Of a stretch of 64,000 bases of DNA, positions 25,320-32,771 are shown one piece after another. A program made the translations under genes and the position numbers. Location: the NCBI RefSeq assembly GCF_020616555.1, contig NZ_CP085173.1, forward strand, positions 1,302,001 through 1,366,000, given 5' to 3'. This DNA is from Streptomyces longhuiensis (GTDB lineage: Bacteria > Actinomycetota > Actinomycetes > Streptomycetales > Streptomycetaceae). The number at the start of each line of letters is the position of its first letter. The first letter of the stretch is position 1. Below the pieces are notes generated by a model. The model was not told the origin of the DNA. It did no database searches and worked only from the letters and a program-made list of their open reading frames with translations.

Positions 25320-25393
25320 TAGCGGGGACAGGATTTGAACCTGCGACCTCTGGGTTATGAGCCCAGCGAGCTACCGAGCTGCTCCACCCCGCG
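25320..25393 (-). tRNA. Initiator tRNA-fMet (anticodon CAT)
   Basis: A 74-nt cloverleaf without encoded CCA. The 7-bp acceptor arm begins CGCGGGG. Its first position is unpaired by Watson-Crick rules (C1 opposite T72), the hallmark needed for formylation. The anticodon arm is CTGGG-CTCATAA-CCCAG with the three G-C pairs of initiator tRNAs, and the T arm is GCAGG-TTCAAAT-CCTGT. The anticodon CAT is centred near 25357. Confidence 0.97.
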
Positions 25394-25476
25394 TCGGTAG
25401 ACACCACCGTACGCCATCGGAGCAGCTACTCCTGACCACCTCCTGCCAGAACGGCAGGCACCGCTGTCGCCAAGGA

Positions 25477-26841
25477 CTACGCGCCGCTCGCCTTGAGCAT
25501 GTCCTCGCGCTCCACGATCTTCACGCGCTCGCGGCCCTCCGGCTCGCCCAGCGCCTTCTCCGCGGCGTCCAGCCGGTACCAGCCGTCCCACGTCGTATAG
25601 CGCACGTTCCGCTCGTCGAGGAACGCGTCCACGGCCTCCGGGTCGGGCGAGGTGGGCGTGCTCAGACGGCCGTTCTCGCGGTCGTCCAGGAGGCTGGCGA
25701 CCGTCTCGTTGGCGTCGCCCTTGGTGTGGCCGATCAGACCCACGGGACCACGCCGGATCCAGCCGGTGACGTAGGTCGACTGCAGGTGCTCGCCGGACTC
25801 CTCGATCACCCGGCCGCCCTTGTCCGGAACGGTGCCCGACGCCAAGTCCCAGGGCAGCTTGGGGAGTTCGTCGGACAGGTAGCCCACGGCGCGGTAGACG
25901 CCCTTGACGTCCCAGTCCTTGAACTCGCCGGTTCCCTTGACGTTACCGGTGCCGTCGAGGGCGGTCCGCTCGGTGCGCAGGCCGGTCACTTCGCCGTTCT
26001 CGCCGAGGATCTCGGTCGGGGACTCGAAGAAGTGCAGGAACAGCTTGTGCGGCCGGGTGCCGACGTCGCGGATGGCCCAGTTCTCGAGCGTCTTGGCGAC
26101 CATGTCGGCCTGCTTGTTGCCGCGCCGGGTCGCGATCGAGCCGTCGTCGTAGTCGATGTCCTCGGGGTCGACGATGACCTCGATGTTCGGGGAGTGGTCG
26201 AGCTCCCGCAGCTCCATCGGGCTGAACTTCGCCTGCGCCGGACCGCGGCGGCCGAAGACGTGGACCTCCAGGGCCTTGTTCGCCTTGAGGCCGTCGTAGA
26301 CGTTCGGCGGGATCTCGGTCGGCAGCAGCTCGTCCGCGGTCTTGGCCAGGATGCGGGCCACGTCGAGCGCGACGTTGCCGACGCCCAGGACCGCGACCTT
26401 CTCCGCTTCGAGCGGCCAGGTCCGCGGCACATCGGGGTGACCGTCGTACCAGGAGACGAAGTCGGCAGCGCCGTAGGAGCCGTCGAGGTCGATGCCCGGT
26501 ATGTCGAGCGCGCGGTCGGCCGTCGCTCCCGTGGAGAAGATCACGGCGTCGTAGAACGAGCGCAGGTCGTCCAGGCTGATGTCGCCCGGGTAGTCGACGT
26601 TGCCGAAGAGACGGATCTGCGGCTTGTCGAGGACCTGGTGAAGGGCCGTGATGATGCCCTTGATCCGCGGATGGTCCGGCGCGACGCCGTACCGGATCAG
26701 ACCGAACGGCGCCGGCATCCGCTCGAAGAGGTCGATGGACACACCAGGGTCTTCGGCCACCGCGGATTTCAGCAGCGCGTCAGCGGCGTAGATACCGGCA
26801 GGGCCGGCTCCCACAACGGCTACCCGCAGAGGGCGAGGCAT
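25477..26841 (-). CDS. fprA: FprA-type ferredoxin/adrenodoxin NADP+ reductase
   Basis: A 454-residue FAD enzyme passing electrons between NADPH and ferredoxin (P450 or iron metabolism). The FAD motif RVAVVGAGPAGIYAADALL opens the protein, followed by FERMPAPFGLIRYGVAPDHP, typical of adrenodoxin-reductase homologues such as mycobacterial FprA. The NADP motif VLGVGNVALDVARILAK and GRRGPAQAKFSPMELREL come next, and GWIRRGPVGLIGHTKGDANE near the end closes the FAD site. A clear iron-box-type palindrome sits 44-63 bases upstream, so induction on iron starvation is likely. It could serve the P450 at the left edge, but that is speculative. Confidence 0.93.
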   Translation of the reverse strand: MPRPLRVAVVGAGPAGIYAADALLKSAVAEDPGVSIDLFERMPAPFGLIRYGVAPDHPRIKGIITALHQVLDKPQIRLFGNVDYPGDISLDDLRSFYDAVIFSTGATADRALDIPGIDLDGSYGAADFVSWYDGHPDVPRTWPLEAEKVAVLGVGNVALDVARILAKTADELLPTEIPPNVYDGLKANKALEVHVFGRRGPAQAKFSPMELRELDHSPNIEVIVDPEDIDYDDGSIATRRGNKQADMVAKTLENWAIRDVGTRPHKLFLHFFESPTEILGENGEVTGLRTERTALDGTGNVKGTGEFKDWDVKGVYRAVGYLSDELPKLPWDLASGTVPDKGGRVIEESGEHLQSTYVTGWIRRGPVGLIGHTKGDANETVASLLDDRENGRLSTPTSPDPEAVDAFLDERNVRYTTWDGWYRLDAAEKALGEPEGRERVKIVEREDMLKASGA

Positions 26842-26884
26842 GATCAGGTTCCCTTCGTGGCATGGGCACTCAACGGGAATCCTA

Positions 26885-26904
26885 AACTAAGGCAAACCTT
26901 AGTT
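26885..26904. promoter_or_regulatory. Iron box (DmdR/IdeR-type operator) upstream of fprA
   Basis: AACTAAGGCAAACCTTAGTT is a perfect 8-4-8 inverted repeat close to the iron-box pattern (TTAGGTTAGGCTAACCTAA) bound by the DtxR family regulators DmdR1 and IdeR. It is an AT-rich island in GC-rich DNA, 44 bases before the fprA ATG. Confidence 0.75.
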
Positions 26905-26927
26905 AGTAGTCGGGCTGGGTCTATGAC

Positions 26928-26971
26928 CCCATAAGGCCGCCTTATGGGTTCCCATGGGTGGGCCTTATGGG
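26928..26971. promoter_or_regulatory. CCCATAAGG palindrome plus repeated half-site, unknown regulator
   Basis: CCCATAAGG (26928-26936) and CCTTATGGG (26940-26948) form a perfect 9-3-9 inverted repeat. CCTTATGGG recurs at 26963-26971, exactly 23 bp further, and CCCATGGG lies between. It is 24 bases beyond the iron box and does not resemble it. Confidence 0.6.
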
Positions 26972-27214
26972 TCGCCTCGGCCGCCGAGTGCCGCCCGGGT
27001 ATCGCCCGGCCAGGCAGCGACTCCTCGGCCACCACGGGGAAGAGGCCGCGGCTCACACGGGCGCGTCCCTGAAGGAGCACGCCGCCGACCGAGAGTAGGG
27101 CCCTTCCGTCGGGTGACGCCGCACCGCCATCACCCCCGGCCGCCCGGCCCCGGATTCTGTTCCCGCGAGGCGCGGTCGGCTGGTAGCGTCACGTGCACGT
27201 ATCCGACCGAGGAG
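26972..27214. other. Spacer between fprA control region and the hydrolase leader
   Basis: This stretch contains no convincing gene; small open frames here lack codon bias or ribosome sites. TAGCGT at 27184-27189 is a good -10 for the rightward leader and hydrolase transcript, with no clear -35. Confidence 0.45.
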
Positions 27215-27280
27215 GTGAGTCCCGTCAACGCTGTATCAGGCTGGGTGCTCTCCTCCCGCACGGTGGTGCGGTTCACCTGA
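27215..27280 (+). CDS. Possible 21-residue leader peptide upstream of the hydrolase
   Basis: GTG AGT CCC GTC begins a 21-codon frame (MSPVNAVSGWVLSSRTVVRF, then T and a stop) directly on a very strong GAGGAGG motif, downstream of a TAGCGT -10. The ribosome motif touches the GTG, which is too close for ordinary initiation, so the true first codon may differ (the GTC at 27224 would be ideally spaced but is not a normal start). It ends 50 bases before the hydrolase ATG. Function unknown; it could be a leader peptide or a conserved small protein. Confidence 0.35.
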   Translation: MSPVNAVSGWVLSSRTVVRFT

Positions 27281-27330
27281 CATAGGTGGCTCCGGGAGTG
27301 CCCGCAGGCATCCCGAAAGGCCATGAACCT

Positions 27331-28191
27331 ATGCGACAGTTCCCCCTCGACGACGTCACCACCTTCTCCGCGCACGACGGCACCAAGCTCGCTCACCACG
27401 CCTTCGGCGACGGAACTCCCTTGATCTGCCTGCCCGGCGGGCCCACGGACTCCGCGTATCTCGGCGATCTCGGAGGCCTGGGCGCGCACCGGCAGTTGAT
27501 CAGGCTCGACCTTCGGGGCACCGGCCTGTCGGCCGTCCCGGAGGATCCGACGTCGTACCGCTGCGACCGGCTGGTCGACGACATCGAGGCCCTGCGCGAG
27601 CATCTCGGCCTGGAGCGCATGGACCTGCTCGCGCACTGCGGCGGCGCGAATCTGGCCGCCCTGTACGCGGCTCGCCATCCGGAACGCATCGGCAGGCTCG
27701 CGCTGATCACGCCCAGCGTCCGGGCGGTCGGCCTCACGATCTCCGGCGATCTGCGGACCGAGACAGCGCGGCTGCGTCGGGGCGAACCGTGGTTCCCGTC
27801 GGCGTTCCGGGCCTTGCAGGCGGTCGCTTCCGGCAACGCGACCGACGAGCACTGGAAGGCCATCGCCCCCTTCTCGTACGGCCGTTGGGACGAAACGGCA
27901 CAGGCGCATCAGGCCGCCGGGGACGAGCGGATGAACATGGAGGTGGTGGCCGCCTACGGCGCCGCCGGCGCCTTCGACCCCGATGCCACGCGCACCGCGC
28001 TGGCGCGGTTCACGGCTCCGGTGTTCGTGCTGGCAGGCGAGGTCGACCTCGGGGCGCCCCCGCGCACCATGGCCGAGTTCGCGCAGCTGTTCCCGGACGC
28101 CGAGTTCGTCGTCCAGCCCGGAGCAGGACACTTCCCGTGGCTCGACGACGCGGACTGGTTCGTGACGGCCACGGCGGGCTTCTTGGGGTAG
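27331..28191 (+). CDS. Alpha/beta hydrolase with Cys at the nucleophile position
   Basis: A 286-residue alpha/beta hydrolase of the proline-iminopeptidase/epoxide-hydrolase-like group. The oxyanion segment is LICLPGGPTDSAYLGDLGG, followed by LIRLDLRGTGLS. The nucleophile elbow reads LLAHCGGANLAALYAARHPE, with Cys where Ser is usual and Ala for the first Gly of GxSxG. The acid is probably Asp in VFVLAGEVDLG and the base His in GAGHFPWLDD. The ATG at 27331 has GAAAGG 10 bases upstream. Cys nucleophiles occur in dienelactone hydrolases, so activity on strained or thio-esters is possible. Substrate unknown. Confidence 0.85.
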   Translation: MRQFPLDDVTTFSAHDGTKLAHHAFGDGTPLICLPGGPTDSAYLGDLGGLGAHRQLIRLDLRGTGLSAVPEDPTSYRCDRLVDDIEALREHLGLERMDLLAHCGGANLAALYAARHPERIGRLALITPSVRAVGLTISGDLRTETARLRRGEPWFPSAFRALQAVASGNATDEHWKAIAPFSYGRWDETAQAHQAAGDERMNMEVVAAYGAAGAFDPDATRTALARFTAPVFVLAGEVDLGAPPRTMAEFAQLFPDAEFVVQPGAGHFPWLDDADWFVTATAGFLG

Positions 28192-28265
28192 GCGGAGAAG
28201 CGCGTCCGAGGCGTCCGTGATGCTGGGAACCACGGACGAGTGACGCGAACGCACCCCTCCGTAGG

Positions 28266-28655
28266 TCAGTGGTCGGAGTAGCTGAAGTCGCCCACGGTCC
28301 AGGCGCTCACGTCCTGGATCGCGACGCGGTACATGCCGCCCGTCTCGGGGATGCCGACGGTGCCCTGAAGGATCCGGGCCACATGGAAGTGCAGATGGGT
28401 GGGTGCGAGGCCGTCATCGGTCTCGCCCCGCTTCTGTTCATCGGGCTTCCCGTCGGCGGTGAAGATCTCCGAGAAGGAGCCGAGGTGGTCCGAGTCCGTC
28501 AGGACCTCCGAGACGCGCTGCCTCCACACGGCCTCGGGGGCGAGGCGTCCGGTGATCACAGCACCGCTGGTCACCACAGTCAGGGACATCTGATTGCTCT
28601 GCTCGGACTCCACCATGCCGGCGATGTCGACGAGCAGTTCGTCAGGGTTCGACAT
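28266..28655 (-). CDS. GvpU-like small protein
   Basis: A 129-residue protein with N-terminal PDELLVDIAGMVESEQSNQM, then a strand-rich core MSLTVVTSGAVITGRLAPEA and a late THLHFHVARILQGTVGIPET segment. This order resembles the gas vesicle accessory protein GvpU (a short helix, SITLxxxGxxIxGxL, then HLKxAR). No other gvp gene is in the window, so it is either an orphan or a relative with another role. The ATG at 28655 was chosen because the resemblance begins there. It ends converging on the hydrolase gene. The family call is by memory of the pattern. Confidence 0.5.
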   Translation of the reverse strand: MSNPDELLVDIAGMVESEQSNQMSLTVVTSGAVITGRLAPEAVWRQRVSEVLTDSDHLGSFSEIFTADGKPDEQKRGETDDGLAPTHLHFHVARILQGTVGIPETGGMYRVAIQDVSAWTVGDFSYSDH

Positions 28656-28781
28656 GAGAGCGGATTCTAACGGCAGACGCCTCCGGGGAAGGCCCCGACG
28701 CCCCAACTTCCCCAAGCGCACGGCATCAGCGGTTCGGGCGCACCGCTCCCCCTCACTCCGTCCGGCTCACCGGCGCACACC

Positions 28782-29237
28782 TCACGGCCGAGGCCACGGC
28801 CGGCCGCCCAGGCGCTCGATGTCCATGTTGAAGCGCCTCAGGTAGGTGGTGAAGGCCGCGATGTCTTCGTCCGCCCAGTCGGTCATGACGCGGTCCAGGC
28901 TGCCCACGATGTGATCGCGTTCCTCGTCCAGGACGCGCGCACCCTTGTCCGTGATGCGGAACTTGCGGGCCATGCCGCCCTCGGGATCGGGAATGCGCTC
29001 CACCAGCCCGGCCCGCATCGCGGCGGCGGTCTGCCGGTTCAGGGTGGAGGCGTCGAGCCCGAACGCGTCACTGAGCTCACCGATGGACATGGGCCCCTGC
29101 ACGCGAATGCGGCTCAGCAGGATGTAGGCGCTGCGCTCAAGGGTGCCGTTCTCGGGCCGCCCGCCTTTGTGGTGCACGAGTCCGTGCCGGCTGAGCAGCA
29201 TCTGCTCGTACTCGAGCTCGTACGTGGGCCTGGCCAT
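28782..29237 (-). CDS. MarR family transcriptional regulator
   Basis: A 151-residue winged-helix regulator: SAYILLSRIRVQGPMSIGEL, recognition helix FGLDASTLNRQTAAAMRAGL and wing VERIPDPEGGMARKFRITDK, with dimer-forming helices at both ends (EERDHIVGSLDRVMTDWADE). The start ATG at 29237 has AGGAGG at good spacing. It is divergent from an EmrB-type drug/MFS transporter, the classical arrangement in which MarR represses the pump and itself until a ligand binds. Confidence 0.92.
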   Translation of the reverse strand: MARPTYELEYEQMLLSRHGLVHHKGGRPENGTLERSAYILLSRIRVQGPMSIGELSDAFGLDASTLNRQTAAAMRAGLVERIPDPEGGMARKFRITDKGARVLDEERDHIVGSLDRVMTDWADEDIAAFTTYLRRFNMDIERLGGRPWPRP

Positions 29238-29315
29238 GCGTCTGCCGCCTCCTGCTGTCGTTCCGCGGCGTCGCACCGCGCGGTCGTGCGCACCCCCGGA
29301 CCATCGTCGCACAGC

Positions 29316-29370
29316 CAAATGTAGCCACCACACAATGTGCCCCATGCATTTGATGTGTACGATGCACATC
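29316..29370. promoter_or_regulatory. Inverted repeats in the MarR/MFS divergent region
   Basis: GATGTG (29352-29357) and CACATC (29365-29370) form a 6-7-6 repeat; CAAATG (29316-29321) and CATTTG (29347-29352) form a wider one. The stretch is AT-rich compared with its surroundings and is the most likely MarR operator. Confidence 0.5.
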
Positions 29371-29450
29371 GATCCCCTCGGACATCCCGACGGACATACC
29401 GACCGGCATCCGACCGGCCACACCGCCGGCGCCCCGCAGACGCTCTGATC

Positions 29451-29525
29451 CCGCGGACGCCCAGATCCCCGCGGACGCCCACAACCGGCAGACATTCGAA
29501 CCCCGCAGTCACCCGAACCCCGCAG
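29451..29525. repeat. Degenerate 17-18-bp direct repeats in the MFS leader
   Basis: CCGCGGACGCCCA occurs at 29451-29463 and 29469-29481 (period 18); CGAACCCCGCAG occurs at 29497-29508 and 29514-29525 (period 17). Together they make four diverged units immediately before the AAGGAG ribosome site of the transporter. Confidence 0.6.
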
Positions 29526-29544
29526 ACACGCAAGGAGCCCCTTG

Positions 29545-30987
29545 ATGGACGCCCCCCAGCCGACGGCACGCGCCGGCGGCGTGGTCGCCACTCTGGCTTT
29601 CGCCGGCACCACTGCCGCGATCATGCAGACCCTGGTCACCCCGCTCATCGCGGAGCTGCCCAAGATCCTTCACACCACGTCGTCGAACGCCGCGTGGGTC
29701 ATCACCGTGACCCTGCTGGTGGGAGCCGTGTGCGTGCCGGTCACCGGACGTCTCGGCGACCTGCTCGGCAAGCGCCGCATGCTGCTCGTGTGCTCGGTCC
29801 CGCTCATGGCGGGCTCCGTGGTGTGTGCGCTGTCGTCGTCCGTCGTGCCGATGATCGTCGGACGCGGCCTGCAGGGCATGGGGATGGGCATGGTGCCGCT
29901 GGGCATCGCCCTCTTGCGCGACGTGGTGGCGAAGGAGAAGCTCAGCTCCTCGATCGCCCTGGTCAGCGCGTCCATGGGCATCGGCGGCGGCCTCGGCCTG
30001 CCCATCGCCGCCGCGGTGGCCCAGTACGCCGACTGGCGTGTGCTGTTCTGGGGTTCGGCCGTCCTTTCCGTACTGATCGCCGCCCTGATCTGGTTCCTCA
30101 TTCCGGACGTCCCGGCGAGCGCCAAAGGTCAGCGCTTCGACACACCCGGCGCGCTCGGCCTCGGTGTCGGCCTGGTCTGCCTTCTCCTCGCGGTCTCCAA
30201 GGGCGCCGAATGGGGCTGGGGCTCGGCGACGACGCTCATACTCTTCGCCGCGGCCGTCCTCGTGCTGCTGGGCTGGGGCTGGTGGGAGACGCGCACCCGG
30301 GACCCTCTGGTCGACCTGCGCACGACCGCCCGGCCCCGCGTGCTGTTCACGAACGTCGCCTCGATCTTCGTCGGCTTCGGCATGTACGCGAGCATGCTCG
30401 TGATCCCGCAGCTGCTCCAGTTCCCCGAGGCCACCGGCTACGGCCTGGGTCAGTCGATGCTCGCGGCCGGCCTGTGGATGGCGCCCGGCGGCATCATGAT
30501 GATGATCGTCTCCCCGCTCGGCGGGAAGCTCACCGACGCCCGGGGCCCGAAGTTCACGCTCATCTGCGGTGTCCTGGTGATCGCCGCCGGATATGGTCTG
30601 TCGCTCGCGCTGATGGGCTCCGGCCTGGGCCTCATGGTGGTCTGCATGGTCATCAACAGCGGCGTCGGACTCGCCTACGGGTCCATGCCCGCGCTCATCA
30701 TGAGCTCGGTGCCGCTCTCGGAGACCGCCGCCGCCAACGGCTTCAACACGCTGATGCGCTCGCTCGGCACCTCGGTCGGCGCCGCGGTGATCGGCGTGAT
30801 CCTCTCCCAGATGACGACCACCATGGGCGGCTACAGCTTCAGCTCCGAGGCCGGTTTCCGTACGGCTCTGATGGTCGGCGGAGGCGTCGCGCTCGTCGCC
30901 GCGCTGATCGCCGCGGTCATCCCGGCCGTACGCGCCACCCCTGTCGAAGCGGTCACCGAACCAGCTGCCGCACCGGCCAAGGCGTAG
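29545..30987 (+). CDS. MFS transporter, EmrB/QacA (DHA2-like) drug exporter
   Basis: A 480-residue proton-coupled exporter with about 14 membrane helices. Visible motifs are WVITVTLLVGAVCVPVTGRL with motif A GRLGDLLGKRRML, RGLQGMGMGMVPLG (motif C region) and LGTSVGAAVIGVIL. It has no large soluble domain. The ATG at 29545 is preceded by AAGGAG. It is divergent from the MarR regulator and probably confers efflux of a toxic compound or secondary metabolite that the MarR protein senses. It ends about 150 bases before an SDR gene with its own ribosome site. Confidence 0.92.
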   Translation: MDAPQPTARAGGVVATLAFAGTTAAIMQTLVTPLIAELPKILHTTSSNAAWVITVTLLVGAVCVPVTGRLGDLLGKRRMLLVCSVPLMAGSVVCALSSSVVPMIVGRGLQGMGMGMVPLGIALLRDVVAKEKLSSSIALVSASMGIGGGLGLPIAAAVAQYADWRVLFWGSAVLSVLIAALIWFLIPDVPASAKGQRFDTPGALGLGVGLVCLLLAVSKGAEWGWGSATTLILFAAAVLVLLGWGWWETRTRDPLVDLRTTARPRVLFTNVASIFVGFGMYASMLVIPQLLQFPEATGYGLGQSMLAAGLWMAPGGIMMMIVSPLGGKLTDARGPKFTLICGVLVIAAGYGLSLALMGSGLGLMVVCMVINSGVGLAYGSMPALIMSSVPLSETAAANGFNTLMRSLGTSVGAAVIGVILSQMTTTMGGYSFSSEAGFRTALMVGGGVALVAALIAAVIPAVRATPVEAVTEPAAAPAKA

Positions 30988-31008
30988 GCCCGGCCGAGCC
31001 TCAGAATC

Positions 31009-31024
31009 TGGACTTGCGGGTCCA
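31009..31024 (+). terminator. Weak hairpin after the MFS gene
   Basis: TGGAC and GTCCA flank a 6-base loop and are followed by ATTTC. It is a short stem, about 22 bases after the transporter stop, and may end that transcript before the SDR gene. Confidence 0.35.
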
Positions 31025-31140
31025 ATTTCATCGGAGCAGAGTCGGCCTCACGGTCCGGATGAAGGGACCGCCGAGCCAGGTCGGGCGAAGTTCCCGACCG
31101 GCTCGGTGAGCGGGAGAACCGAGACTGAGGAGAGCCGGCC

Positions 31141-31911
31141 ATGAGTGGACGACTGCAGGACAAGACCGCACTCGTCACGGGGTCAACGAGCAACATCGGA
31201 AAGGCGATCGCGGAGGCGTTCGCCGCCGAGAGGGCCCACGTCGTCGTGTCGGGGCGCAATCGGGAGCGCGGCGAGCACGTCGTCGAGGGCATCCGCGCGG
31301 CCGGAGGGCGGGCCGACTTCGTCGAGGCCGACCTCGACGGCAGCGCGGACGCCTCCCGCCGCCTCGCGGAGGAGGCCCGCGAGGCGCTGGGCGGGCGACT
31401 CGACGTGCTGGTGAACAACGCGGGCATCTACCCGCCCGGGACCACCACCACGACCGACGAGAAGACCTTCGACCAGGTCTACGCGGTGAACGTGAAGGCG
31501 CCCTTCTTCCTGACCGCGGATGTCGCCCCGGAGATGGCACGGAACGGTGGCGGAGTCATCGTCAATCTCGGCTCCTGGATCGCCCGCCTGGGCATCCCGG
31601 TGGGGTCGCTCTACAGCTCCACCAAGGGAGCCATGGAGACGCTCACGCGCGCGTGGTCGGCGGAGTTCGGCCCGCAAGGGGTGCGGGTGAACGCCATCTC
31701 ACCCGGCGTGATCGTCCCCCGCGCGCCCGAGGGCGGCGAGCCGCACCCGGGCGAAATCATGATGAAGGGAACGCCGTTCGGCACGATCGGCACGCCCGAG
31801 GCCATCGCGCACGCCGCGGTGTGGCTTGCCTCGGACGAGTCGGCGTTCGTCCACGGTACGGTCGTGGACGTCGACGGCGGCCGCCTCGGCGCCGCCGTGA
31901 TCGCCGCGTAG
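31141..31911 (+). CDS. Short-chain dehydrogenase/reductase (SDR)
   Basis: A classical 256-residue NAD(P)-dependent oxidoreductase. The cofactor motif is TGSTSNIGKAIAEAF (TGxxxGIG with Asn-Ile-Gly), followed by NNAG in LVNNAGIYPPG, catalytic Ser in LGSWIARLG, the YxxxK pair in SLYSSTKGAMETL, and VNAISPGVI. HVVVSGRNRERG, with Arg after strand 2, suggests NADPH preference. The ATG at 31141 has GAGGAG upstream. It appears to be a single gene; the substrate is not deducible. Confidence 0.93.
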   Translation: MSGRLQDKTALVTGSTSNIGKAIAEAFAAERAHVVVSGRNRERGEHVVEGIRAAGGRADFVEADLDGSADASRRLAEEAREALGGRLDVLVNNAGIYPPGTTTTTDEKTFDQVYAVNVKAPFFLTADVAPEMARNGGGVIVNLGSWIARLGIPVGSLYSSTKGAMETLTRAWSAEFGPQGVRVNAISPGVIVPRAPEGGEPHPGEIMMKGTPFGTIGTPEAIAHAAVWLASDESAFVHGTVVDVDGGRLGAAVIAA

Positions 31912-32043
31912 CACCGGCCGACGCCTGTTCCTGGCGGAACCGTCGCGTCCGCGGATCGACAATGGCCTAGCGTGGCCCCACAGTTCGAGTGGGCGCCACG
32001 CTCGCTCGTTGTCCACCCCCGGCGATTGAGACGTGATCACGGC

Positions 32044-32670
32044 ATGCCCCTCCGCCCCCACACCCCCCACCCCGTGCCCTCCCAGGGGGAACGCGCCCTG
32101 CAGGCCCACATGGGTACGAGCGAGCGCGCCGACGACTTCTACGACCGTCAGGTCCAGCCCCGTCTGACGCCGGCGATGAGTGAGTTCATCGCCCGGCAGA
32201 CCATGGTGTTCCTGTCCACGGCGGACACACGCGGTCACTGCGACGCCAGTTTCCGCGCCGGGCCGCCCGGGTTCGTCGCCGTCCTCGACGACCTCCACCT
32301 GGCCTACCCCGAGTACCGGGGCAACGGGGTCATGGCCAGCGCGGGCAACATCACCGAGAACCCCCATATGGGCCTGCTCTTCATCGACTTCACCCATGAC
32401 CACATAGGGCTGCATGTGAACGGATCGGCCCAACTGGTCGGCGATCGTGAGCTACGGGCCATTTCCCCCACGCTGCCCAGAGATTCGGCCCCGGGGCGGC
32501 AGGCCGAGATGTGGATACACATCACCGTCCAGGAGGCGTACGTCCACTGCTCGAAGCACATTCCCCACCTGGAACCCGCGCACCAGCCGAACCGAAGGGC
32601 CCCTGGACGCCCCAAGGACGGCGACTACTTCACCGAGCAGATGTCCCACGCCTACCTGGGCCAGAGATAG
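32044..32670 (+). CDS. Pyridoxamine 5'-phosphate oxidase-family flavin protein
   Basis: A 208-residue split-barrel protein predicted to bind FMN or a related cofactor. The core reads MSEFIARQTMVFLSTADTRG, then FVAVLDDLHLAYPEYRGNGV and NPHMGLLFIDFTHDHIGLHV, the usual strand order of this family. The C-terminal extension QAEMWIHITVQEAYVHCSKH is seen in the larger actinobacterial members. The ATG at 32044 is a best guess, since the homologous N-terminus (GERALQAHMGTSERADDFY) begins soon after; no strong ribosome site is visible. It precedes the sigma factor gene by 101 bases and could be part of a stress locus. Confidence 0.82.
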   Translation: MPLRPHTPHPVPSQGERALQAHMGTSERADDFYDRQVQPRLTPAMSEFIARQTMVFLSTADTRGHCDASFRAGPPGFVAVLDDLHLAYPEYRGNGVMASAGNITENPHMGLLFIDFTHDHIGLHVNGSAQLVGDRELRAISPTLPRDSAPGRQAEMWIHITVQEAYVHCSKHIPHLEPAHQPNRRAPGRPKDGDYFTEQMSHAYLGQR

Positions 32671-32771
32671 GTCAGGTCCCGGCCGATCCACGCCGCTTCG
32701 CGCGACGGAAGGCATATCCGGAGCGGACGAGGGCACACGCTGAGGACGGGGCCGACACGAAAGGCAGGGAC

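Noticed and set aside
26954..27280. 108-codon rightward frame including the short leader
   Set aside because: The first 80 codons show no codon bias; only the final 21 codons follow a ribosome site.
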